Part shown: positions 36,366 through 44,952 of the stretch, in pieces
Layout of the letters: each line of letters begins with the position of its first letter
How positions within the stretch are numbered: position 1 is the stretch's first letter
Source: Methylococcaceae bacterium
Lineage (GTDB): Bacteria > Pseudomonadota > Gammaproteobacteria > Methylococcales > Methylomonadaceae
Length of the DNA: 64,000 bases
NCBI GenBank assembly: GCA_016715325.1
Contig: JADKAL010000014.1
Location: forward strand, 372,001-436,000
Direction of reading: 5' to 3'
The notes under the pieces: generated by a model
Told to the model about the DNA's origin: nothing
What the model saw: the letters and a program-made list of their open reading frames with translations, nothing else
Databases searched by the model: none
Translations under genes and position numbers: made by a program

Positions 36366-37064
36366 ATGGCGCATTATTTAGTTATTGCAGCGAGTAGCGG
36401 CATAGGGCAAGTCACCGTTGAACTGTTAGTGTTGGCAGGGCACAGTGTTTTTACGACGGCAAGGGACAATTCAAAAATTACCCCCGATGCCATATTGGAT
36501 GCCACGGACTTTGATGCGGTTGATAGCATCTTCCAGCAAGCGGGGGAACTGGATGGCGTGGTTAATTGTAGCGGTTCCTTAATGTTAAAATCGGCGCATC
36601 TTACCAGCAAAGAGCAGTATCAAAGCGTGATTGACGCTTCGTTGACCACTGCGTTCGCAACCGTGCGGGCCGCCGGGAAACATATGAATAAAGGTGGCTC
36701 TGTTGTGCTGATTTCTTCCGCGGCAGCGATGGCAGGATTTGCCAGCCATGAAGCCATCGCCGCTGCTAAGGCCGGTATCGTAGGACTCACCCTATCGGCG
36801 TCAGCGACCTATGCATCATCTAATATTCGCGTTAATGCCGTTGCGCCAGGTTTAACCCAAACGCCGCTTACAGCTGCATTAACCAGTAATGAGGCCGCAA
36901 GAAAATACTCCGAGGCCATGCATGCTTTAGGCCGGCTAGGTAAGCCCGAAGATGTGGCAAGGGCGATTGTTTTTTTGCTCGATCCGGCGAATGACTGGAT
37001 CACGGGCCAAGTGCTGGCAGTGGACGGCGGGCTGTCGAGCGTTCGGCCAAAATTGAGGTCGTGA
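36366..37064 (+). CDS. Short-chain dehydrogenase/reductase (SDR) lacking the catalytic Tyr
   Basis: 232 residues from the ATG at 36366; the frame stays open to 36243, but the nucleotide-binding motif (VIAASSGIGQV) should be near the N-terminus, which favours this start. Motifs: NCSGSL in place of NNAG, LISSAAA with the catalytic Ser, then EAIAAAKAG, where Ile131 replaces the usual Tyr and Lys135 is kept. RVNAVAPGLTQTPL and DGGLSSV end the fold. The stop directly abuts the photolyase ATG. It is probably a reductase or binding protein, but loss of Tyr questions ordinary SDR chemistry. Confidence 0.82.
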   Translation: MAHYLVIAASSGIGQVTVELLVLAGHSVFTTARDNSKITPDAILDATDFDAVDSIFQQAGELDGVVNCSGSLMLKSAHLTSKEQYQSVIDASLTTAFATVRAAGKHMNKGGSVVLISSAAAMAGFASHEAIAAAKAGIVGLTLSASATYASSNIRVNAVAPGLTQTPLTAALTSNEAARKYSEAMHALGRLGKPEDVARAIVFLLDPANDWITGQVLAVDGGLSSVRPKLRS

Positions 37065-38603
37065 ATGTCCGCTGTATGCCTTATTCTCGGTGACCAACTA
37101 TCAAAATCGATATCGTCCCTTCAAGGGCTGGATAAAGCGAATGATGTAGTGTTGTTATGTGAGGTGCTGGAAGAAGCAACCTATGTAAGGCACCACCAGA
37201 AAAAAATCGCGTTTATCTTTTCCGCAATGCGTCACTTTTCCGAAGAGTTAAAGTCCCATGGTTTTTTGGTGCGCTATGTCAAACTCGACGATCCGGGCAA
37301 TACCGGTAGCTTGGAAGGTGAAGTCAGACGTGCGCTATCTAAATTCAAGGCGAATAGAATCATTGTGACTGAACCCGGTGAATACAGGCTTTTACAAACT
37401 TTTAAGTCATGGCCTAATAAATTTGGAATTACCATCGATATTGGCCCGGATACTCGTTTTATTTGTGACATTGATGAATTCAAAAGATGGGCGTCTGGTA
37501 AGAAGCAATTACGAATGGAGTATTTTTACCGCGAGATGCGTAATAAATATAATTTCTTGATGGAGCCCAACGGCAAACCTGTGGGCGGGAAATGGAATTT
37601 CGATAAAGAAAACCGAAAACCACCGTTAAGAGGCATGGCTTCCCCAAAGCGCCTTAGCCACAAAAAATCACCAATAACCCTTGAAGTATTAAAACTGGTA
37701 CGTGAGCGTTTTCACGATCATTTTGGCGCCCTGGAGCCGTTCCATTTCGCTGTAACGCAATCGCAAGCATTGAAAGAGCTGCAACATTTCATCGATGAAA
37801 TTCTCCCACAGTTCGGTGAATACCAAGATGCGATGGTCGCCGGTGAACCTTATTTATACCATTCATTAATTTCTTCTTATTTGAATGCCGGTTTGTTGCT
37901 TCCGCTGGAGGTATGCTCACTGGCTGAAACTGCTTACCGCTCCGGTAAAGCCCCGCTCAATGCGGCCGAAGGTTTCATTCGTCAAATACTGGGTTGGCGG
38001 GAATACGTGCGCGGCATTTACTGGCTGCATATGCCGGATTATGGTCAACTCAATTATTTGGATGCAAAAAGGCCGTTGCCGGAGTTTTATTGGTCGGCAC
38101 AGACCCGTTTGTTTTGCGTAGCGGAGGCTGTCCGTCATACCCGCGACCATGCTTATTCGCACCATATCCAAAGGCTTATGATTACCGGCAATTTCGCCTT
38201 ACTGGCAGGAATCAATCCGGTCGAAGTATGCGAGTGGTATTTATTGGTATACTCGGATGCTTATGAGTGGGTGGAGTTACCCAATACCCTGGGCATGGCC
38301 TTGTTCGCGGACGGCGGCATCATGGCCAGCAAGCCTTACGCGGCGAGCGGTAAATATATCAATCGAATGAGTAACTTTTGCCAACAGTGCCATTACGATC
38401 CATTACAAACCGTGGGCGATAATGCCTGCCCCTTTAATGCCTTATATTGGGATTTTCTGGCACGGCATGAAGACAAGCTTCAGGTTAACCAACGTCTAGC
38501 ATACATGTATGCATATTGGCATAAGCAATCGACTGAACAGCAACTAGCCATTCGCAAACAAGCAGACGATACTTTACAGAAAATGGATACTGGCAATTTA
38601 TAA
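37065..38603 (+). CDS. FeS-type (6-4) photolyase / deoxyribodipyrimidine photolyase-related protein
   Basis: 512 residues. The N-terminal antenna domain reads CLILGDQLSKS, typical of the DPRP (PF04244) group. C389, C439, C442 and C455 fit the four [4Fe-4S] ligands; the spacing of the last three equals that of Agrobacterium PhrB. GWREYVRGIYW, HHIQRLMITGNFALLAG and SDAYEWVELPNTLGMALFAD form the FAD pocket. It should use blue light to repair (6-4) photoproducts in DNA. The gene starts on the base after the SDR stop and is followed by transporter genes after 20 bases. Confidence 0.92.
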   Translation: MSAVCLILGDQLSKSISSLQGLDKANDVVLLCEVLEEATYVRHHQKKIAFIFSAMRHFSEELKSHGFLVRYVKLDDPGNTGSLEGEVRRALSKFKANRIIVTEPGEYRLLQTFKSWPNKFGITIDIGPDTRFICDIDEFKRWASGKKQLRMEYFYREMRNKYNFLMEPNGKPVGGKWNFDKENRKPPLRGMASPKRLSHKKSPITLEVLKLVRERFHDHFGALEPFHFAVTQSQALKELQHFIDEILPQFGEYQDAMVAGEPYLYHSLISSYLNAGLLLPLEVCSLAETAYRSGKAPLNAAEGFIRQILGWREYVRGIYWLHMPDYGQLNYLDAKRPLPEFYWSAQTRLFCVAEAVRHTRDHAYSHHIQRLMITGNFALLAGINPVEVCEWYLLVYSDAYEWVELPNTLGMALFADGGIMASKPYAASGKYINRMSNFCQQCHYDPLQTVGDNACPFNALYWDFLARHEDKLQVNQRLAYMYAYWHKQSTEQQLAIRKQADDTLQKMDTGNL

Positions 38604-38623
38604 TAACCGTTTCAACAAACTTT

Positions 38624-39307
38624 ATGGATCAGCCATCAGCCCTATTAATTCAACAGCTCAATAAAAGTTATCAGGAATCAGACCAGCAACATGTCATATT
38701 CAGTGGCTTACAGATGCAGGTCAGCCGTGGCGAATTCATCGTTTTGTTGGGTCGGAGCGGCTCAGGGAAGTCTACTTTTTTAAACCTTGTCAGCGGTATC
38801 GATCCGCCCGATAGCGGTAAAATCATAATTAATGGCATCGATATAACGGCGCTTTCCGAACATGACCGCACCTTGTTTCGTCGTCACCATATCGGCTTTG
38901 TATTCCAATCCTATAATTTGATTCCTACTTTGACGGTTGCAGAGAACCTTCTGTTGCCCCTGGAGTTAATCAAGCGGCTGACCCGTAAGGATCGAGACGA
39001 TGTCGCCGAATTACTCGATAAGTTAAAGTTATTCGAACGACTGGACAGTTATCCAGACCGATTATCCGGGGGCGAGCAACAACGGGTGGCGATTGCCCGT
39101 GCATTAATTCATGACCCCGATGTGATACTCGCCGATGAACCCACCGGCAATCTGGATCTGGATACCGCAGAACAGGTTCTGGAATTGCTGGATATTCTGG
39201 TCAAGAAAGCGGGAAAGACCCTCATTATGGCGACGCATAGCCAAGAAGTCATTGGCAAGGCGGATCGGGTATTCTCCATCCGAAATAAGTCCTTGCATCT
39301 CGAATGA
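38624..39307 (+). CDS. ABC transporter ATP-binding protein, LolD/MacB type
   Basis: 227 residues. Walker A GRSGSGKST, Q-loop FVFQSYNLIPTLTV, signature LSGGEQQR, Walker B VILADEPTGNLD and a switch His (THS) are complete. The sequence is typical of the LolD/MacB group that powers FtsX-type permeases in mechanotransmission rather than classic transport. The stop overlaps the permease ATG by 4 bases (ATGA). Confidence 0.93.
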   Translation: MDQPSALLIQQLNKSYQESDQQHVIFSGLQMQVSRGEFIVLLGRSGSGKSTFLNLVSGIDPPDSGKIIINGIDITALSEHDRTLFRRHHIGFVFQSYNLIPTLTVAENLLLPLELIKRLTRKDRDDVAELLDKLKLFERLDSYPDRLSGGEQQRVAIARALIHDPDVILADEPTGNLDLDTAEQVLELLDILVKKAGKTLIMATHSQEVIGKADRVFSIRNKSLHLE

Positions 39308-41853
39308 ATACCATTCTTCAACGCGCCAGCCGCAATTTTTTATGGCAACATCCCTGGCAACTGACGCTGGCGATCTTAGGTATTGCACTTGGCGTGGCGG
39401 TCGTCATTGCTATAGATTTGGCGATGGAAAGCTCGCTCAACTCATTTAAGCAAGCGAGTAAGGCCTATTCAGGGACCGCAACCCATCGGATCATTGCCAG
39501 CGATGGCGGACTGGATGAAAAGCTCTATACCCGGTTAAGAGTGAAACAGGGTATAACCCATTTATCAGCGCTGGTTACTGGCTATGTAAAACTGGCGCAA
39601 ACTGACGCAGAAAATTTTAAGTTAGTTGGCATTGACCCGTTTATTGAAAAATCGTTACATTCGGGTTGGCAAAATGGGCAAAAAGAAAACTTTTCGCCGG
39701 AACTTTTAACCCGGCTGATGACAGAACCCAACAGTATCCTGCTGAGTGAAAAAACGGCACAGCGCTTACAGCTTCACCTTAACGACAAGCTATCGGTTGT
39801 GACTGTCCAAGGCGAGCAGCAGTTAAACATCATCGGTTTACTGCCGGGCAATGATGCCGTTTCAGAACAGGTGTTAGCCAAACTGATTATTACCGACATT
39901 GCCACCGCACAGGAGGTACTGGGTTTATTTGGCCGACTTAGTTCTATTGAAGTAGGGCTAGTTAACGATGTGTCAAAAACTTTAGCGGCTATCCGGTCGG
40001 TTTTGCCGGGCAATGTCCTATTGGTATCCTTAGATAGTCAAGAGCAATCCCTGCGGGAAATGACCCGGGCATTTTCCATCAACTTAAAAGCATTAGGCCT
40101 GCTTTCACTGTTGATAGGCATTTTCTTAATCTACAATACGATGACCTTTCTGGTTATGCAACGGCGTCGTTTAATTGGCAGCTTGCGATTATTGGGTGTA
40201 ACCCGGCAGCAGATTTTTAAGTTAATTATTGGCGAAGCATTTTTATTGGCACTCATCGGCACATCAATCGGTATTGGATTGGGAGTAGCATTGGGACAAG
40301 GCTTATTAGTCCTGATCTCTGGAACGATTAACGCCATTTATTTTCGTATCGATTCAGCTCCTTTAATGTTTACCCCGATGCAGATCGTCAAGGGTATGGT
40401 GTTAGGACTTGGCGCCACTTTTCTTGCCGTATTACTTCCAGCTTTTGAGGCGACACGCTTGTCGCCGGTTAAAGTGCTGGCTAGATCGCAACTGGAAGCA
40501 GGTAGCCGCCAATTGTTGAAAGCAGTAGGGTTAATCAGTTTTTTGCTGATTGCAGGTGGTTTGTCCATGGCGTTGTTTTCCGGCAAAAGTATCAATTTTG
40601 GTTTAGCTAGTATTTTCCTGATCCTGGTTGGATTTGGTTTGCTGACACCTGCGCTTACTTTGTTGCTGATGAAATTTATTGAGGGATTTTTCGGACGTTT
40701 TTTAGGTATTTTGAGGCGATTGCCTGTCCGCATGGTCTCGTCCGAAATCAGTAGAACAGGCATCGCCATAGCCGCATTGATGATTGCGGTGTCTGCAACA
40801 ATAGGCATGGATTTGATGATCGGCAGTATCCGCCAGACCGTTGCGCAATGGTTGCATGTCAGTTTGCCTGCCGATCTTTATATATCAGTTCCCGGAGACA
40901 AGGTGACTGCCAATACGGCTCTGGCAGATCATCAGTTGAAGGAAAAAATTGCTCATCTCGATGGTGTAAAGATGTTGAGTAGCGTATTACAAACAAAGCT
41001 GTTTGCGGATGGGCAACTCACTAAAACATCGGTATATGAGATCAATGCAAAATCCAAAGAGGGCTTTATTTTCAAATATAAACTGGATGATGGTATTTGG
41101 CGTAGGCTTGAAAATCAGCAAACAGTCATAGTAACGGAACCTTATGCTTATCACCGTGCCATCAAGATCGGCCAAAAAATCCTAATGAAAACCGATCAAG
41201 GTGCGCTAGGATTTGAAGTTATCGGCATTAGTGCAGAGTATAGCGGTGACCAGGGGCATCTGGTCATGAGCAGGCAAAATTATCTGCGCTATTGGCCCGA
41301 TTTAGGTTACACCGGTATTGGGGTCTATGCCAGTGCAGGTGCCGATTTAAAACAATTGGAAAGTCGTATTAGTCAATTGTTGACGGCGCAGCAATCCGTG
41401 AAATCCAATGTGGACATTTATAACGCCTCCATGGAACTGTTTGAGCAGACCTTTACCATAACCGAAACGTTGCGTTGGCTGTCAGCAGCAATAGCTTTTG
41501 TGGGCGTATTTAGCGCTTTGATGGCTTTACAGTTTGAGCGAACACGCCAGTTAGGTATTTTACGGGCTATTGGCATCACTTCCCGCCAATTAACTGTGTT
41601 GATCATCAGCGAAACAGGCTTGATGGGCTTGGTGGCGGGATTATTGGCGATACCGGTCGGCTTTATCGTCGCTTACGTCTTAATTTTTGTGGTTTACCAA
41701 CGCTCATTCGGCTGGACGATGGCATTTTATTTTGATTCGGTAGTTCTTTATCAAGGCCTTGCGTTAGCTTTTATTGCGGCCTTGCTGGCCGGTGTTTTTC
41801 CGGCGCTAAAAATGGCGCAGACTCATCCGGCTGAAGCATTGCGTTCAGAATGA
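39304..41853 (+). CDS. FtsX-type ABC transporter permease, two-module form
   Basis: 849 residues. An N-terminal helix (AILGIALGVAVVIAIDLAM) and a periplasmic core domain are followed by FtsX helices at about residues 260-400 (LGLLSLLIGIFLIYNTMTFLVMQRRRLIGSLRLLG). Then come a second set, another periplasmic domain and a C-terminal FtsX triple helix (TRQLGILRAIGITSRQL...LKMAQTHPAEALRSE). It resembles permeases of the YbbP or AttFG kind. With the ATPase and the lipocalin-like AttH homologue it would move or release a lipid or lipoprotein at the inner membrane. The stop overlaps the next ATG by 4 bases. Confidence 0.88.
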   Translation: MNTILQRASRNFLWQHPWQLTLAILGIALGVAVVIAIDLAMESSLNSFKQASKAYSGTATHRIIASDGGLDEKLYTRLRVKQGITHLSALVTGYVKLAQTDAENFKLVGIDPFIEKSLHSGWQNGQKENFSPELLTRLMTEPNSILLSEKTAQRLQLHLNDKLSVVTVQGEQQLNIIGLLPGNDAVSEQVLAKLIITDIATAQEVLGLFGRLSSIEVGLVNDVSKTLAAIRSVLPGNVLLVSLDSQEQSLREMTRAFSINLKALGLLSLLIGIFLIYNTMTFLVMQRRRLIGSLRLLGVTRQQIFKLIIGEAFLLALIGTSIGIGLGVALGQGLLVLISGTINAIYFRIDSAPLMFTPMQIVKGMVLGLGATFLAVLLPAFEATRLSPVKVLARSQLEAGSRQLLKAVGLISFLLIAGGLSMALFSGKSINFGLASIFLILVGFGLLTPALTLLLMKFIEGFFGRFLGILRRLPVRMVSSEISRTGIAIAALMIAVSATIGMDLMIGSIRQTVAQWLHVSLPADLYISVPGDKVTANTALADHQLKEKIAHLDGVKMLSSVLQTKLFADGQLTKTSVYEINAKSKEGFIFKYKLDDGIWRRLENQQTVIVTEPYAYHRAIKIGQKILMKTDQGALGFEVIGISAEYSGDQGHLVMSRQNYLRYWPDLGYTGIGVYASAGADLKQLESRISQLLTAQQSVKSNVDIYNASMELFEQTFTITETLRWLSAAIAFVGVFSALMALQFERTRQLGILRAIGITSRQLTVLIISETGLMGLVAGLLAIPVGFIVAYVLIFVVYQRSFGWTMAFYFDSVVLYQGLALAFIAALLAGVFPALKMAQTHPAEALRSE

Positions 41854-43028
41854 AACCAAAATGGGTGGTTGCCATTTTATTATTGATAGTGCTGGGCATG
41901 GTTTGGCGGCAAACTGTCCTGTTGCCATCGAATAGCCGTAATGTAATAGATAGCAATTTCAGGTCGACACTCGCACAAAATAACGACTCTTTTAGTGTTG
42001 TTTCAACTAAAAGTTATAAGGGTTTTTCTCGGGCTTTTAAGCCGCAAAAGTTTTCGTTTCCAAGCGACCACGGCCCGCACAATCGATTCCGCTCTGAATG
42101 GTGGTATTTCACCGGTAATCTTAACGCTACACAAGGGCGACGATTCGGTTACGAGCTGACGTTTTTTCGCTCTGCTTTGAAGCCTGACATTTTGGAATCA
42201 AAGTCGGCTTGGCGAACCAATCAAATGTACATGGCACATTTGGCTTTGACGGATGTGGAGACGAATCGCTTTTATACTGATGAACGATTTAGCCGGGCAG
42301 GAAACGATCTGGCCGACGCCTCAGATAAAAGCTATCAGGTCTGGCTTTATGACTGGTCGGCAAAGACGGAAGGCGAGGAAGATTTTCCTCTCCGGTTACA
42401 CGCAAAAAGCGTGGATTTTGCCATTGACCTGTTATTAACTTCATCAAAAGGTTTGGTTCTGCAAGGCGATCAGGGGTTAAGCCGGAAAAGCCCCGAACCG
42501 GGCAATGCCTCGTATTATTACTCCTATCCTCGCTTAGAGACTGAGGGTATGATCAGTGTTGGCGGTAAACAATTTTCAGTTACCGGCACTAGCTGGATGG
42601 ATCGGGAGTGGAGTACCAGTGCCTTGTCCAATGAGCAAAGCGGCTGGGATTGGTTTGCCTTACAATTGTCTGATAATACAGAATTAATGTTTTATCAATT
42701 ACGCCGTAAAGACGGTCAACTGGACGGCAACAGTTCCGGCTCTTACATTAAGGCTGACAACACAAAATTACCGCTGAAAGGCCATGATGTCATTATTAAA
42801 ACGCTCGATAGCTGGGAAAGCCCGCATTCTGCAATAACATATCCTTCACGTTGGCGCTTGTCAGTTCCAAGCCACTATCTCGAACTGGAAATTGTTCCTT
42901 TAATAAAGGATCAAGAACTCAACGTCAGTTACCGCTATTGGGAAGGTGCCGTTAAAGTTACCGGTACTAAACAAGGGAGGGTGATTTCTGGCTTTGGTTA
43001 TGTCGAGCTGAACGGTTACAAAAGCTAA
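41850..43028 (+). CDS. AttH-like/CrtC-like lipocalin-fold protein
   Basis: 392 residues. The N-terminal helix VVAILLLIVLGMVW is a signal anchor or signal peptide. FPSDHGPHNRFRSEWWYFTGNL is the family hallmark, followed by GTSWMDREWSTSAL and GWDWFALQLSDN. Members (PF07143/PF17186) have two lipocalin-like halves and bind or hydrate lipids such as carotenoids; AttH members pair with ABC transporters of this exact type. Here the ATPase-permease-AttH order matches an att-like export system, though carotenoid hydratase activity remains possible. Confidence 0.85.
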   Translation: MKPKWVVAILLLIVLGMVWRQTVLLPSNSRNVIDSNFRSTLAQNNDSFSVVSTKSYKGFSRAFKPQKFSFPSDHGPHNRFRSEWWYFTGNLNATQGRRFGYELTFFRSALKPDILESKSAWRTNQMYMAHLALTDVETNRFYTDERFSRAGNDLADASDKSYQVWLYDWSAKTEGEEDFPLRLHAKSVDFAIDLLLTSSKGLVLQGDQGLSRKSPEPGNASYYYSYPRLETEGMISVGGKQFSVTGTSWMDREWSTSALSNEQSGWDWFALQLSDNTELMFYQLRRKDGQLDGNSSGSYIKADNTKLPLKGHDVIIKTLDSWESPHSAITYPSRWRLSVPSHYLELEIVPLIKDQELNVSYRYWEGAVKVTGTKQGRVISGFGYVELNGYKS

Positions 43029-43069
43029 AAACGGTCATTGAACTGCTAAAAAATAATTCCATTAAAAAG

Positions 43070-43104
43070 CTCAAACCAACCCCAAAGGACGGGGTTGGTT
43101 TGAG
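43070..43104. terminator. Bidirectional hairpin terminator
   Basis: CTCAAACCAACCCC (43070-43083) and GGGGTTGGTTTGAG (43091-43104) form a perfect 14-bp stem with a 7-base loop. On the minus strand it is followed by CTTTTT, a good U-tract for the Cys-repeat gene transcript; on the plus strand it ends the photolyase-transporter operon. Confidence 0.8.
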
Positions 43105-43275
43105 AGTAATCGATAGCTTGTTCGAAAAAATTCTAAAGTTAGCTTATTTCCCTTACTTTATTTATCATGTTGGTTTTTATATGATAAAGGACGTCTAAAG
43201 CATCAAATTTTCTTCGTCATCCATCCTTCCCATTAGTGTTAAATTTCTCAAAAATACCGTTATTACCGAATAAGA

Positions 43276-43719
43276 TTATTCCGCCACATTTTCCAACGGT
43301 TTCTTCGCTTGGCATTGTGCAATGGCATCTTCCCATTTAACCTTGTCGGCAATTTTTCCTTTAAAGCAGTTAACAGTGGCATCGGCGTTATCGCTGCCCT
43401 TACATAACTCAATGGCATTTTTATAGTCCCATTTATCGCTGTCGCCATAACTGACATGGCTATTCATCACATGGTGAAAACAATCTCCCGGTGCTTTAGG
43501 GTCTTTGGTTCCCTTGCAAAGGTAGTCTAAGTTTTTATCCTCCCATTTCGATGCGCTTGTGTAATTGGAGGTCGGATCCCAGGCTATTTTACCTTGGATG
43601 TGCTCTTTGCAAGCGGTCTCATGTTCGCTTGCAATCGCACCTTGGCTGAAGTTTGCTAGAAAAATGATGCAAACACCACCTGCCATTTTCATAAAATTTT
43701 GTGTTGTTAATATGTTCAT
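43276..43719 (-). CDS. Exported Cys-repeat protein of unknown function
   Basis: 147 residues; GGGAG upstream of the ATG. A signal peptide (about 1-30: MAGGVCIIFLANFSQGAIA) leads to a mature part with six Cys (37, 68, 80, 106, 118, 136). A repeated pattern is visible: W..AI.LCKG[ST] then seven residues then CF, at about residues 59-81, 97-119 and, incomplete, 129-136. The repeats suggest disulphide-linked or metal-binding helical hairpins in the periplasm. I recognise no named family. It is divergent from the tandem heavy-metal-domain gene 377 bases away. Confidence 0.75.
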   Translation of the reverse strand: MNILTTQNFMKMAGGVCIIFLANFSQGAIASEHETACKEHIQGKIAWDPTSNYTSASKWEDKNLDYLCKGTKDPKAPGDCFHHVMNSHVSYGDSDKWDYKNAIELCKGSDNADATVNCFKGKIADKVKWEDAIAQCQAKKPLENVAE

Positions 43720-44040
43720 TAAAACTCCCGTTTAAGTTCATACGTTATTCTTTTCATTAATTCATTTTTTACAATTGCAACGTACCAGCCGTTATTGCTT
43801 AGTCAAAAAGAAATCGTGAAATGATTCGGGGTAATGTTCGAAAATAAAGGAATGAGTGATTAACAAAATCGTAATCAGGTTATCAATTGGCTTTCCACTA
43901 TGCCCCGGAATGTTAACCTGCGGACTATGTTTAAATTCGTTTCGAATTGGAAACAATAACCGCACTTAGCCTCTTATCTTAAGTAAAGGGATTTGAGTTG
44001 ACATTCTATAAAAACAACTTAGGTTAAAGGTGTATTTCGA

Positions 44041-44066
44041 TTGGTGAAGCATTTACGCTTAACCAA
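44041..44066. promoter_or_regulatory. Palindromic operator or leader hairpin
   Basis: TTGGT-g-AAGC (44041-44050) and GCTT-a-ACCAA (44057-44066) are inverted around ATTTAC, nine of ten arm positions pairing. It lies 30 bases before the tandem heavy-metal-domain gene, between that gene and TTGACA at about 43999. It could be a repressor site (for example for a metal sensor) or a 5'-UTR hairpin. Nothing in the sequence decides between the two. Confidence 0.4.
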
Positions 44067-44096
44067 TTTCTATTTGTAACTATTTGGAGAATAAGA

Positions 44097-44609
44097 ATGA
44101 GCATAATTTTAAGAAGCTTCATCATAGTTTCTTTAAATGTTTTATCATTTGCCGCATTTGCCGTGACCAAGGTTACGCTCAGCGATGTTCATATCTGTTG
44201 TATATCTTGCCAAGAAGCGATTGAACATGCAGTGCTTGGCGTAAAAGGCGCTAACGTCAATGTGGACCGCGATAATAATAAAGTTGCTATTTCTGCTAGC
44301 GACGACAGCATCGCACAAGCCGCAATGGATGCTGTTGCAAACGCCGGTTTCTATGGAAAAAGCGACAACGATAAAGTTGCGATAAAAGCTGCAGCAGTCG
44401 ATGGTAAATCATCAAACGCAGAATTCTCTAGTTTTCATAATTGCTGCGGTGGTTGTTCTGCTGCCTTAGAAGATGCGGTTAAATCGATTGCTGGTGTTCA
44501 AACAGTAACCGTCAGTAAAAGATCGTGCCTTGTGAAAGGGGACTTTAACGTCGCTTCCGTACTTAAAGCCATAAACAAAGCTGGATTTTCGGCATCGGTT
44601 AAAAATTAA
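44097..44609 (+). CDS. Exported protein with two heavy-metal-associated (HMA-like) domains with CCxxC sites
   Basis: 170 residues with TTTGGAG upstream. The signal peptide ends FAAFA. Two HMA-like ferredoxin-fold units follow. The first has HICCISC (C34, C35, C38) and ends DAVANAGF; the second has HNCCGGC (C116, C117, C120) and ends KAINKAGFSA. Each shows the VKGA.V.V / IAGVQTVTV pattern of HMA domains. The classic site is MxCxxC; here each has a third Cys before it and His for the Met region. A lone C144 may add a ligand. It probably binds Cu or another soft metal in the periplasm. No transporter is adjacent. Confidence 0.8.
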   Translation: MSIILRSFIIVSLNVLSFAAFAVTKVTLSDVHICCISCQEAIEHAVLGVKGANVNVDRDNNKVAISASDDSIAQAAMDAVANAGFYGKSDNDKVAIKAAAVDGKSSNAEFSSFHNCCGGCSAALEDAVKSIAGVQTVTVSKRSCLVKGDFNVASVLKAINKAGFSASVKN

Positions 44610-44740
44610 TTTCTCAACATAAAAGAAATATTATGTGAAGAATATGGGTTAAACAGGTACAAAAAAGAGAACGTTTAATATGAAAGAAGAACAAGAGCTA
44701 TTCTTAACCATTTAAAAATTATTATCGGAACAAAAATGTT

Positions 44741-44923
44741 GACCGATATCCCAAGGTGCGATTAGCCAAAGTGGACACTGATAGCCCGCAGGCTTTGGGA
44801 GGCCAATTAGGCATCCGATGTATACCTACAACAATCTTATTTAAAAACGGAAAAGAGCTGGGACGACAGTCGGGTTCAATGGCTACCCAAGATATAGTGA
44901 GATGGATGAACGGCCATCAATAA
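44741..44923 (+). pseudogene. C-terminal remnant of a thioredoxin (TrxC-like)
   Basis: The frame reads YPKVRLAKVDTDSPQALGGQ then GIRCIPTTILFKNGKELGRQ and ends DIVRWMNGHQ with TAA. This is the second half of a thioredoxin fold, with the cis-Pro in IPT. The first half with the CGPC active site is missing or scrambled, so it is not functional. The form is closest to thioredoxin 2 (TrxC) from memory. Confidence 0.75.
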
Positions 44924-44952
44924 CCCGGAAATTAGCTGGTTTTGTTCTCCGG

